Below, in pieces: positions 15,831 to 24,198 of a stretch of 64,000 nucleotides of DNA; position 1 is the first letter of the stretch; each line of letters begins with the position of its first letter. This DNA comes from Pseudomonas sp. ML2-2023-3 (lineage in GTDB: Bacteria > Pseudomonadota > Gammaproteobacteria > Pseudomonadales > Pseudomonadaceae), in NCBI RefSeq assembly GCF_037055275.1, contig NZ_CP146343.1, positions 3,320,501 through 3,384,500 of the forward strand. The letters are read 5' to 3'. The position numbers and the translations under genes are program-made. The notes below the pieces were generated by a model that saw only the letters and a program-made list of their open reading frames with translations, was not told the origin of the DNA and made no database searches.

Positions 15831-17138
15831 ATGAACGTTATAAAATCGCTCTACTTCCAGATTCTCTGCGCCGTAGTGTTAGGCGTACTGTTCGGACACT
15901 TCTGGTCGCAGCAGGCCATTGCCTTGAAACCCCTGGGTGATGCGTTCATCAAGCTGATCAAGATGATGATCGCTCCTGTGGTGTTCTGCACAATCGTGAC
16001 CGGTATCGCCGGCATGAGCGACAAGCGCTCGTTGGGACGTTTGTTGAGCAAGACCATGCTGCTGTTCCTGGCCCTGACCGTGATCAGCCTGATCATCGGC
16101 CTGGTGTCGGTCTATCTGTTCAAGCCCGGAGCGGGAATGAACATTGACCCGAGCCAGTTGAGCACCCAGGGATTGTCGCAGTACACCGATTCGGCTGCGA
16201 AGCTGGGAGTGGTCGAGTTCTTCATGCACATCATCCCGGACACCTTTATCGGTGCTTTCAATAAAGGTGAAGTGCTTCCCGTGTTGTTCATCGCGGTACT
16301 GTGCGGCTTTGCGCTTTCGGCAATAGGTGAGCGGGGCAAGCCCGTACTGGTTGTACTGGAGTCCGCATCCCACATGGTGTTCAAGATTTTCTCCTACCTG
16401 ATGCGGTTTGCCCCGATCGGTGCATTCGGAGCCTTGGCGTTTACCGTAGGCCAGTACGGCATTACATCGCTGGGCTCGCTGGCCAAGCTGATCATGACCC
16501 TGTACATCGCCTGTGCCTTCTTTGTCTTTGTCGTGCTGGGCAGCATTTGCCGGGCGAACGGTTTCAGCCTCTGGAAGCTGCTGCGCTATTTTCGTGAAGA
16601 GTTTCTGGTGGTACTCGGCACTTCTTCCACCGAGCCGGTCATGCCCAGAATGCTGGAAAAGCTTGAGGCCCTGGGGTGCAAAAAAGGCGTAGTGGGGCTG
16701 GTGTTGCCAACAGGGTACTCATTCAATCTCGACGGCACGGCCATCTACCTGTCGCTGGCTGCCGTCTTCATTGCGCAGGCCTGTAACATCGAGCTGACCC
16801 TGACGCAGACGGTGACCATGCTGGCAATCATGCTGCTGTCTTCCAAGGGTGCAGCAGGGGTCACGGGGGCCGGTTTTGTTGCGCTGGCCTCGACCCTGAC
16901 CGTCATTCATGACATTCCACTGGCCGGTCTTGCCTTGTTGATTGGTATCGATCGATTCATGTCGGAAGCCCGTGCGTTGACCAGCCTGGCCAGCAATGCC
17001 GTCGCCACCGTGGTGATGTCCATCTCGGAGAACGCCTGCGATCGCGAAACCCTGATGCGTACATTGGACCGCAAGCCATTGCTTGTTGCGGCCCCGGATG
17101 AGTCCTGGGATGGTCCGGCGGTGGTTGAGCGCGTCTGA
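15831..17138 (+). CDS. DctA-type dicarboxylate/amino-acid:cation symporter
   Basis: About 435 residues of the DAACS family. The sequence opens with FQILCAVVLGVLFGHF and contains FIKLIKMMIAPVVFCTIVTGIAG, the serine-rich GTSSTEPVMPRMLEKLE block and SFNLDGTAIYL, all diagnostic for DctA/GltP carriers of C4-dicarboxylates. An in-frame ATG also occurs at 15819. It follows the isomerase by 57 bp and precedes a CitMHS carrier, so the module has two unrelated carboxylate importers. Likely inner-membrane uptake with Na+ or H+. Confidence 0.92.
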   Translation: MNVIKSLYFQILCAVVLGVLFGHFWSQQAIALKPLGDAFIKLIKMMIAPVVFCTIVTGIAGMSDKRSLGRLLSKTMLLFLALTVISLIIGLVSVYLFKPGAGMNIDPSQLSTQGLSQYTDSAAKLGVVEFFMHIIPDTFIGAFNKGEVLPVLFIAVLCGFALSAIGERGKPVLVVLESASHMVFKIFSYLMRFAPIGAFGALAFTVGQYGITSLGSLAKLIMTLYIACAFFVFVVLGSICRANGFSLWKLLRYFREEFLVVLGTSSTEPVMPRMLEKLEALGCKKGVVGLVLPTGYSFNLDGTAIYLSLAAVFIAQACNIELTLTQTVTMLAIMLLSSKGAAGVTGAGFVALASTLTVIHDIPLAGLALLIGIDRFMSEARALTSLASNAVATVVMSISENACDRETLMRTLDRKPLLVAAPDESWDGPAVVERV

Positions 17139-17182
17139 CTATTTAGTGCAGTTCAAAGCCCGATAGCTTCTCGTTAAGTCCT

Positions 17183-17218
17183 CCCGCCAGACATCGTTGG
17201 TTCATGTCGTCCGGCGGG
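17183..17218 (+). terminator. Imperfect hairpin between dctA-type and citMHS-type genes
   Basis: CCCGCC/GGCGGG outer stem with inner GACAT/ATGTC, 45 nt after the stop codon, and no T-run. It may reduce read-through to, or stabilise, one part of the message. Confidence 0.4.
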
Positions 17219-17277
17219 AATGGGGTCGTGCGCCTTTGCGCCGGTCGCACTCATTATAAAAACAAGAGAATTGACCT

Positions 17278-18582
17278 ATGCTCGCATTTCTTGGTTTGGC
17301 CATGGTGGTCGTCTTCACCTTCCTGATCATGACCAAACGGCTGTCACCCATTGTGGCGCTTGTTGTCGTGCCTGTCGTATTTGCCGTCATTGGCGGTTTT
17401 GGCGGCACCACCGGCAAAATGATGCTCGATGGCCTGAAAATGGTGGCGCCTTCAGCTGCGCTCCTGTTGTTTGCCATCCTGTTCTTCGGCTTGATGATTG
17501 ATGCAGGCTTGTTCGACCCGCTGATCCGCAAAATCCTCAAGCGCGTCAATGGCGACCCGATGAAAATCGGGGTCGGCACTGCACTGCTGTCATTGCTGGT
17601 CGCACTCGACGGCGACGGTACAACCACCTACATGATCACCTGCGCTGCGATGTTGCCGCTGTACAAGCGCATTGGCATGAACCCAATGGTTCTGGCGACC
17701 ATCGCCATGCTGTCCTTGAGCATCATGAGCGGCATGTCTCCTTGGGGCGGACCTGCTACCAGGGCCATCGCGGCCCTGGGCCTGGACGCCGGCGAATACT
17801 TCGTGCCGATGCTGCCGACGATGATTGGAGGCGCCATGTGGGTAGTCTTCACGGCCTTCTTGCTGGGTCGTGGCGAGCGCAAGCGCATTGGCAATATCCA
17901 ATTGCAAAGCGGCGGGGGTAATTGCTACATCAAGGCCATCCTTGAAGACACACCCTACAAGCGCCCCAGGCTGGCCTACATCAACCTGCTGCTGGTGATC
18001 GCGGTGATGGTTGCGCTGGTGATGGGGATCATGCACTCGGCGATCCTGTTTCTGATCGGTTTTGTCCTGGCATTGATGATCAACTACCCGCAACTGGATA
18101 TTCAGAAAGAACGCATCCTGGCCCACTCCGGCAATGCGATGACCGTGGTGTTGCTGGTGTTTGCCGCTGGCATCTTTGCCGGGATCTTCTCGGGCACCAA
18201 GATGGTCGATGCTCTGGCTCAAACCCTGGTGGACTGGATTCCGCCGTCCTGGGGGCATCTGTTCCCGCTGGTGGTGGCGATCACCAGCATGCCGCTGACG
18301 TTTGTCCTTTCCAACGATGCTTATTACTTCGGGGTGGTGCCGATCCTGGCCAATGCGGCGGCGGCCTATGGCATAGACCCCCTTGAAATCGCCCGGGCAT
18401 CGGTCCTCGGCCAGCCCGTGCACCTCATGAGCCCGCTTGTGGCTTCGACGTTGCTGCTGGTGGGCATGGTTGACCGTGATATCGGCGACTTCCAGAAAGC
18501 CACCGTCAAATGGGCGGTGCTCACCTCCCTTGTGATTACGGCACTGGCCTTGCTGACCGGGGCGATAAGCCTCTTCTCCTGA
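17278..18582 (+). CDS. CitMHS-family citrate/tricarboxylate transporter
   Basis: A 434-residue, about 12-helix transporter of the CitMHS family (Mg2+- or Ca2+-citrate:H+ symporters of the ion-transporter superfamily). Visible are the N-terminal LAFLGLAMVVVFTFLIMTKRLSP, the conserved ALDGDGTTTYMITCAAMLPLYKR segment and the matching C-terminal SNDAYYFGVVPILA half. The presence of a tricarboxylate carrier next to a PrpF-type isomerase supports a tricarboxylic acid as the module's substrate. Confidence 0.88.
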   Translation: MLAFLGLAMVVVFTFLIMTKRLSPIVALVVVPVVFAVIGGFGGTTGKMMLDGLKMVAPSAALLLFAILFFGLMIDAGLFDPLIRKILKRVNGDPMKIGVGTALLSLLVALDGDGTTTYMITCAAMLPLYKRIGMNPMVLATIAMLSLSIMSGMSPWGGPATRAIAALGLDAGEYFVPMLPTMIGGAMWVVFTAFLLGRGERKRIGNIQLQSGGGNCYIKAILEDTPYKRPRLAYINLLLVIAVMVALVMGIMHSAILFLIGFVLALMINYPQLDIQKERILAHSGNAMTVVLLVFAAGIFAGIFSGTKMVDALAQTLVDWIPPSWGHLFPLVVAITSMPLTFVLSNDAYYFGVVPILANAAAAYGIDPLEIARASVLGQPVHLMSPLVASTLLLVGMVDRDIGDFQKATVKWAVLTSLVITALALLTGAISLFS

Positions 18583-18612
18583 TCCACCCAGGCCTCCTGC
18601 TTTTTATCGACG

Positions 18613-18630
18613 CGCCTCGACGGTGAGGCG
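18613..18630 (+). other. Small hairpin before the OprD gene
   Basis: CGCCTC/GAGGCG with a 6-nt loop, 31 nt after the transporter stop and 44 nt before the porin start. It may be a weak terminator or a processing site between citMHS-type and porin genes. Confidence 0.3.
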
Positions 18631-18673
18631 TGCGCAGTCCTGCACCCCAAATAACAACAATGAGAAGTTTGCC

Positions 18674-19927
18674 ATGACCTGTTTACATACCCGTTGGACG
18701 TTGCTTTCTGTTCTAGGACTGCTACCCCTGGCGAGCGCCAGCGCAGACGGATTTGTCGATGACAGCAAGCTCAAGCTGCAATTGCGCAACGTGTACTTCA
18801 ACGAAAACTTTCGCGACGAGCATGGCATGAGTGCGAAATCAGCAAGAACGGCGAAGAGCGAACGAACCGAGTGGGCCCAGGGATTTCTGCTCGATTACCA
18901 ATCGGGATTTACCCCTGGAACCCTGGGCTTCGGTATTGATGCGCTGGGCCTGCTGGGGGTCAAGCTCGACTCGGGTCGCGGTCGCAGCGGCACAGGACTG
19001 CTGCCTGTGCATGACGATGGTCGGGCCGCCGACGAGTTTTCAAGCGCCGGGATAACGGCCAAAGCCAGGCTCGCCAGGACCACCCTGAAGTACGGAACCC
19101 TGCTCCCCAAAACACCGGTGCTGATCTACAACGATGCGCGTCTTTTGCCCCAGACCTACAAGGGCGGCCAGATCATCAGCAGTGATATCGAGAACCTGAC
19201 ACTGACAGGGGGGTATCTGGAACGTTTCAAGTTGCGAGACTCCACTGACAGCATTGCACTGGTGCCCGACGGTTACGGAGGCGATAAATCGGGGGATTTC
19301 AGCTACGCCGGTGCCGAATACAAAGCAGGCAAAACCATCCGCCTCAGCTATTTCTACGGGGAGCTTGAGAACTTCTACAGGCAACATTTTGCCGGAATCC
19401 AGCACGATCTGCCCATCGGCGCAGGGGTACTCACCAGTGACCTTCGTTACTTCAACAGTGTCGATACGGGGGCGGCCCATGGGGGCAAGATCGATAACGA
19501 TATGCTCAGCGGCCAACTGACCTACGCCATTGCGGGCCATTCCTTTGGTGGCGGCTACCAGACACTCAGTGGCGATGCCGGGCTGCCCTACATCAGCGGC
19601 GCAACCGTGTACTCCTTCAGTAACGCGGGTATCGGCAAATTCATTGAGGAAGACGAGAAGACCTGGATGCTGAACTATGGCTACAACTTCGCCGCCGTGG
19701 GTGTACCAGGGCTGACATTCGCCACCCGCTACCTGAGCGGTAACGACGGCAAGTCCAGCAGTACAGTCAAGGAATGGGAGCGTGATGCCGAACTGGCCTA
19801 TGTGGTGCAGCAAGGTTCACTCAAGGGGTTGGGGGTCAAGCTGCGCAACTACGTCTATCGTTCGGACTTCTCGCGAGGACGTGACAGTAACCGGGTCTAC
19901 CTGACTTACGATATCGCGCTCTGGTAG
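18674..19927 (+). CDS. OprD-family outer-membrane porin
   Basis: About 417 residues. A signal peptide (TLLSVLGLLPLASASA) is followed by the OprD-family start (FVDDSKLKLQLRNVYFNENFRD), the QGFLLDYQSGFTPGTLGFGIDALGLLGVKLD strand series and the C-terminal LTYDIALW with a final aromatic residue. The ATG at 18674 begins the signal peptide; the frame is open farther upstream without signal character. OprD-family porins take up basic amino acids or carboxylates. Placed at the end of a carboxylate module, it probably belongs to the OpdH/OpdK-like carboxylate group. Confidence 0.9.
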   Translation: MTCLHTRWTLLSVLGLLPLASASADGFVDDSKLKLQLRNVYFNENFRDEHGMSAKSARTAKSERTEWAQGFLLDYQSGFTPGTLGFGIDALGLLGVKLDSGRGRSGTGLLPVHDDGRAADEFSSAGITAKARLARTTLKYGTLLPKTPVLIYNDARLLPQTYKGGQIISSDIENLTLTGGYLERFKLRDSTDSIALVPDGYGGDKSGDFSYAGAEYKAGKTIRLSYFYGELENFYRQHFAGIQHDLPIGAGVLTSDLRYFNSVDTGAAHGGKIDNDMLSGQLTYAIAGHSFGGGYQTLSGDAGLPYISGATVYSFSNAGIGKFIEEDEKTWMLNYGYNFAAVGVPGLTFATRYLSGNDGKSSSTVKEWERDAELAYVVQQGSLKGLGVKLRNYVYRSDFSRGRDSNRVYLTYDIALW

Positions 19928-20071
19928 TGCCTGTTATATGTCAGTTATGTCGCTATCAATCGTGGGATATAACCCAAAGCGAGGTTGTTATTCCATCAAA
20001 CCAGTTCAAATGAGATTTATAGTACGTTCTAATCTATTCATATAACTTTGAAATGATTGGAGTTTTTGTCC

Positions 20072-20893
20072 TTGAAAACATCGGCGCTCTTACCTTTCGG
20101 CTTCGCTTTGCTCGCGACCTGTGCAACGGCTTTTGCGGGCCCCACCCTGGATCGCGTAACCCAAAAAGGGGAGATGACGGGCGTGCTGATGGAGAGCTAT
20201 CCGCCATTCTCCTTTCTCAACGATCAGAACCAGCTGGACGGCTTTGACGTTGACGTCGCCAAGGCCGTGGCGCAGCGCCTGGGGGTCAAGCTCAAGCTGG
20301 AAACACCGTCCTGGGATGTGATCGCCGCAGGCCGCTGGAGCGGGCGTTACGACATCTGCGTGTGCTCGATGACCCCGAGCAAGGCCCGGGCTGAGGTGTT
20401 CGACTTTCCGGTCGAGTATTACCAGTCGCCGGCAGTGATCGTCGTGAACGCCAAGGACAACCCCATCGTTGAAGGCAAGGACTTGTCCGGGAAAAAAGTG
20501 GGCGTGATCAGCGCGTCCACCTATGAAGCCTATCTGAACAAGGACCTGGTGATTGAAGGCGCCGAAGACAAGCCGTTGAGCTACCCGTTCGAGAATGTCC
20601 AGATTGCCCCGTACGACAATGAAACCGTGGCGTTCCAGGACCTGGCCTTGGGCAGCGGGGTGCGTCTGGATGCGATGGTCACCAATCTGATCACGGCCCG
20701 TGAGCGGATTGCCCAGGATCCGCGCTTCAAGATCGCAGGCCCCGCGCTGTACGCAGAACCCAACGTGGTGGCGATTGAAAAGGGCGATCCGCAGTGGAGT
20801 GCCAAGGTGACTGAAGCCATTGCCGGGCTGAAGGCCGACGGAACGCTGAGCAAGATTTCACAGAAGTGGATCGGTTCCGATATCAGCCAATGA
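20072..20893 (+). CDS. Polar amino-acid ABC transporter, periplasmic receptor
   Basis: About 273 residues of the family-3 solute-binding proteins. A signal peptide (ALLPFGFALLATCATAFAG) precedes the two-lobed domain: GVLMESYPPFSFLND, LDGFDVDVAKAVAQRLG, SWDVIAAGRWSGRYDICVCSMTPSKARAEVFDF. The start is taken as TTG at 20072, 9 nt after GGAG (20059-20062); upstream TTG codons are less well placed. It overlaps the permease gene by 4 nt. The two cysteines in CVC are unusual for this lobe. The ligand is unknown; a methylated or sulfur amino acid is suggested by the downstream methyltransferase. Confidence 0.88.
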   Translation: MKTSALLPFGFALLATCATAFAGPTLDRVTQKGEMTGVLMESYPPFSFLNDQNQLDGFDVDVAKAVAQRLGVKLKLETPSWDVIAAGRWSGRYDICVCSMTPSKARAEVFDFPVEYYQSPAVIVVNAKDNPIVEGKDLSGKKVGVISASTYEAYLNKDLVIEGAEDKPLSYPFENVQIAPYDNETVAFQDLALGSGVRLDAMVTNLITARERIAQDPRFKIAGPALYAEPNVVAIEKGDPQWSAKVTEAIAGLKADGTLSKISQKWIGSDISQ

Positions 20894-21735
20894 CAGCCCA
20901 CAATCCACACCCCGCCAAGACACATTCACTCGCCAAGACCGAACCCCGTGGCGTGAGCCAGCTGTTTGGCTTTCGCACCCGGCTCTATCTGACGTGGGCG
21001 GTGCTGTTCGCGTTGTGCGTCATGTTCTTCATGAGCTTCGACCTGAAGCTGTCGATCATCCTGGATAAGTTGCCGAACCTGATGGGCCTGCACTTGGGCC
21101 CCAACGGCTTTCTGCAAGGCGCGGCGCTGACGTTGTTCCTGTGCTTTTGTTCGATCTGGTTGTCTTTGCTGCTCGGTTTTGTGACGGCGCTTGCGCGCCT
21201 TTCACGCAGCGCCGTGGCCTTTGGGATCGCGAGCTTCTACGCGTCATTTTTTCGCGGGACGCCGCTGCTGATCCAGATCCTGCTGATCTACCTGGGCCTG
21301 CCCCAGATCGGGATTGTTCCGGGGGCAATCAGCGCGGGCATCATTGCGTTGTCGCTCAATTACGGTGCCTACCTCAGCGAGATTTTTCGCGCCGGGATCA
21401 TGGCCGTGGCCCCCGGGCAACGCCAGGCAGCGATGGCGCTGGGGCTGTCGCCGACGGCGACATTCCTGCACATCATCCTGCCGCAAGCCATGCGCACGAT
21501 TTTGCCGCCGACCACCAGCCAGTTCATTTCAATGCTCAAGGACTCCTCGCTGATTTCGGTGATGGGCGTGTGGGAAGTGATGTTTCTGGCGCAGTCCTAC
21601 GGGCGTTCGTCGTATCGCTACATCGAAATGCTCACCACTGCCGCCGTTATCTATTGGTTGATGTCGATCGGGCTCGAACTGGTGCAGAACCGCCTCGAGC
21701 GCCACTACGGCAAAGGGTTCACACAGCAGCGCTGA
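20890..21735 (+). CDS. Polar amino-acid ABC transporter permease (HisM/GltK type)
   Basis: A 281-residue inner-membrane permease. The EAA loop typical of this family is clear (MAVAPGQRQAAMALGLSPTATFLHIILPQAMR), after FASFFRGTPLLIQ-type sequence (YASFFRGTPLLIQILLIYLGL). The start ATG overlaps the receptor stop (ATGA). Families of this type use two permease copies or a homodimer with an ATPase; here there is one permease and no ATPase in the window, so the pump must borrow one or be incomplete. Confidence 0.9.
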   Translation: MTAHNPHPAKTHSLAKTEPRGVSQLFGFRTRLYLTWAVLFALCVMFFMSFDLKLSIILDKLPNLMGLHLGPNGFLQGAALTLFLCFCSIWLSLLLGFVTALARLSRSAVAFGIASFYASFFRGTPLLIQILLIYLGLPQIGIVPGAISAGIIALSLNYGAYLSEIFRAGIMAVAPGQRQAAMALGLSPTATFLHIILPQAMRTILPPTTSQFISMLKDSSLISVMGVWEVMFLAQSYGRSSYRYIEMLTTAAVIYWLMSIGLELVQNRLERHYGKGFTQQR

Positions 21736-21825
21736 ACCTGCTTGTTTACGAACCTGTGGGTGTCAGTCATCAACAGGTTCAGCCAAATCTCACACATTCA
21801 GAGACAAGACATGAAGGAACGATCA

Positions 21826-22710
21826 ATGGTTATTCTTGATGGTGGCATGGGCCGGGAGTTGCAACGTTGTGGCGCACCTTTCAGGCAGCCTGAGTGGTCG
21901 GCGCTTGCATTGAGCGAAGCCCCGGAAGTCGTGGTGGCCGTTCATACCGCGTTCATAGAAGCCGGCGCTCAAGTCATTACCAGCAACAGTTATGCAGTGG
22001 TTCCCTTCCATATAGGTGAGGAGCGTTTTGCCAGTGAGGGGCTGGAACTCGCCTCGATTGCAGGCCAACTGGCGCGCAAAGCGGCTGACGCCAGTGCCCG
22101 ACCGGTCAAGGTCGCGGGTTCTCTGCCGCCGTTGTTCGGCTCCTACAGGCCTGATCTGTTCCAGCCTGAGCGGGTGACAGAAGTGCTCACGCCTCTGCTT
22201 CAAGGCTTGGGCGCGCACGTGGACCTGTGGTTGGCAGAGACCCAGAGTTCACTGGCCGAAGTGCAGGCGATCCACGCTCATCTGCCGTCAGACGGCAAGC
22301 CATTCTGGGTATCCTTCACCCTTCAGGATGAAGAGACTGACGGTGTGCCTCGCCTGCGTTCAGGCGAACCCGTGGCCGACGCCATCGAAGCGGTCGCAGG
22401 AATGGGGGTTGCCGCGGTGTTGTTCAACTGCAGCCAGCCGGAAGTGATCGGTGCTGCCGTGGATGTGGCGCGAGCCATTACCGAACGTCTGGGTGCCGAC
22501 ATCGCCATTGGTGTCTACGCCAATGCCTTCCCGCCGCAACCGAAGGAAGCGACGGCGAATGACGGCCTGGACGAGCTGCGCGAAGACCTCGATCCCCTGG
22601 GCTACCTGGAGTGGGCCAAGGATTGGCAACACAGAGGGGCAAGCATGATCGGCGGATGCTGTGGTATCGGCCCGCAGCATATTGCCGAGCTCAAACGCAG
22701 CCTGAAGTGA
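21826..22710 (+). CDS. Homocysteine S-methyltransferase family protein (MmuM-like)
   Basis: A 294-residue Pfam homocysteine S-methyltransferase-type barrel. It starts with VILDGGMGRELQRCG and carries QVITSNSYAVVPFHIG. The zinc-ligand cysteines are in place: Cys in LFNCSQPE and the CC pair in MIGGCCGIGPQHI near the C-terminus. Such enzymes transfer a methyl group from S-methylmethionine or a betaine-type donor to homocysteine. The ATG at 21826 has AAGGA 7 nt upstream; another in-frame ATG at 21811 is worse placed. It follows the ABC permease by 90 bp, so the transported solute may be the methyl donor. Confidence 0.85.
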   Translation: MVILDGGMGRELQRCGAPFRQPEWSALALSEAPEVVVAVHTAFIEAGAQVITSNSYAVVPFHIGEERFASEGLELASIAGQLARKAADASARPVKVAGSLPPLFGSYRPDLFQPERVTEVLTPLLQGLGAHVDLWLAETQSSLAEVQAIHAHLPSDGKPFWVSFTLQDEETDGVPRLRSGEPVADAIEAVAGMGVAAVLFNCSQPEVIGAAVDVARAITERLGADIAIGVYANAFPPQPKEATANDGLDELREDLDPLGYLEWAKDWQHRGASMIGGCCGIGPQHIAELKRSLK

Positions 22711-22903
22711 CCTGGCAACACGCCAGTGTTGAGTGAAAACCTGCACGGGCGCCGATGTCGATTACTATGCTCCGAGAGTATGGGAGAAGGGCGTCATTAC
22801 TGGCTCATGCTCACGGGCCCTGCACTCGATTCGCCTGGTGACGCCAAGCGTTGCCGGCGAACGGGTCGGGCAGACTGAAACGTACATCAATCGTTGCCTG
22901 AAC

Positions 22904-23512
22904 ATGAATCGTCCGCTGTTTGTTGCTTTGGATGGGCCCAAGGGGACCGGCAAAACCACACTGCTGGAAGCCGTCACGAAAGTACTGAGGGCAGACAGCA
23001 AAAAGGTGATCCGGCTGTGCGAGAAAAAAAGCGATCCCTACCGGGGTGAAACAATGGCCCTCGTGAACAGGCTCGCCAGAGATCCGTGCCGGGATCTGGA
23101 GCTGGCCGTGTGTGAGCGCCTCGCTGACAGCCGAGCCTGGATAACCCGGCACGTGCTGACCAAACAGCCGCCAGACTGCATCATCCTGATCGATCGCTGG
23201 TACCCGTCTGATGCGGCGTTTCGCCGGATAGTCCCGTTTGCCGAAATCCTGCAGTTGAACATGGATCGAAACGTGCGAGTGCCAGACCTGCATGTCGGGG
23301 TCGTCACCGCCCCTGAAATGTCATGGGCGAGGGCGGCGGCACGGTCCCGCGGGCTGGGGAGTACGGTGATGCACGCGCTGCAAGAGCATGTCGCGAGCAC
23401 GAAAGCATTCGAGCAGGCGGCGGCAGATCAGGGCTGGCTGTTATGCCGTAACGAAGGATCGATCGAAGACGCTACGATGCAGGTGGTTGCCGGGATCTAT
23501 AGCGTCCTTTGA
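22904..23512 (+). CDS. dTMP-kinase-like P-loop kinase
   Basis: A 202-residue P-loop nucleoside-monophosphate kinase relative. A Walker A motif GPKGTGKTT is near residue 11, IDRWYPSDAAF corresponds to the DR(Y/F) substrate motif of thymidylate kinase, and RAAARSRG resembles an arginine-rich lid. It is not the housekeeping tmk, which is longer and begins FIVFEGPDGAGKST in character. No good Shine-Dalgarno precedes the ATG; the frame is open to 22733 (GTG) but that extension has no domain character. The physiological substrate is unknown. Confidence 0.7.
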   Translation: MNRPLFVALDGPKGTGKTTLLEAVTKVLRADSKKVIRLCEKKSDPYRGETMALVNRLARDPCRDLELAVCERLADSRAWITRHVLTKQPPDCIILIDRWYPSDAAFRRIVPFAEILQLNMDRNVRVPDLHVGVVTAPEMSWARAAARSRGLGSTVMHALQEHVASTKAFEQAAADQGWLLCRNEGSIEDATMQVVAGIYSVL

Positions 23513-23523
23513 CCCTCGAAGGC

Positions 23524-24186
23524 CTATTTGGCCTGTGGCCAAAACCGCACGCCACCGCCCGGCGCTTCCGTCCAGGCCTGTAGCGAACGCGTCGGCAAGT
23601 CGAAATAGTCCCGGGTACGGGCATACCCATGCCCGCCCATCCGCCCGATCGCATCAAGCCCCAACTGGTCGATGTACAGGGTGTGCGGGTCAATCAGCTC
23701 GTCCCGTACATGGGCCATCAGGACTTCGCCAAAGATGATTTCCCGCGATTGCCCGATGGACAGCGCCATCATCCGGCGACACTCCAACGCCACCGGGGCT
23801 TCGCCTATACGCGGGCATTTGACGGTGGTCCCGGCAATCGCCGTGAGCCCGGCGGCGGTCAGTTCGTCGAAACCGGGGGCGAAGGGCACGGCGCAGACAT
23901 TCATCGCTTCCACCAATGCATCGCTGACAATGTTGACGGTGAATTCCTGGTTGAGCTGGATATTGCGCGTGGTGTCCTTGGGGCTGAGGTCGCCGTAGTT
24001 CTCCACGCCCAGCGCCAGAATCGGCGGGTCGGCAGACAACGCGTTGAAGAAGCTGAAGGGGGCTGCATTGATACGTCCTTCGCCATCAACGGTCGTCACC
24101 AGCGCAATCGGTCGAGGCACCACACTGCCAATCAGGATCTTGTACTTGTCGCGGGCACTCAGGGTGCTGAAGTCGAAGCTTTGCAT
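23524..24186 (-). CDS. Flavin reductase family protein, last gene of the ABC/amidohydrolase operon
   Basis: About 220 residues of the flavin reductase-like FMN-binding family, in the longer subgroup: YKILIGSVVPRPIALVTTVD (phosphate-side strand), NAAPFSFFNALSADPPILALGV and the C-terminal DAIGRMGGHGYARTRDYF block, which is characteristic of this subgroup. It begins 12 nt after the stop of the amidohydrolase, so it is part of the operon. No oxygenase is encoded with it, so it may itself reduce a ring or flavin-bound intermediate. Distinct from the protein at 95-682. Confidence 0.87.
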   Translation of the reverse strand: MQSFDFSTLSARDKYKILIGSVVPRPIALVTTVDGEGRINAAPFSFFNALSADPPILALGVENYGDLSPKDTTRNIQLNQEFTVNIVSDALVEAMNVCAVPFAPGFDELTAAGLTAIAGTTVKCPRIGEAPVALECRRMMALSIGQSREIIFGEVLMAHVRDELIDPHTLYIDQLGLDAIGRMGGHGYARTRDYFDLPTRSLQAWTEAPGGGVRFWPQAK

Positions 24187-24198
24187 AGGCACAAATCT

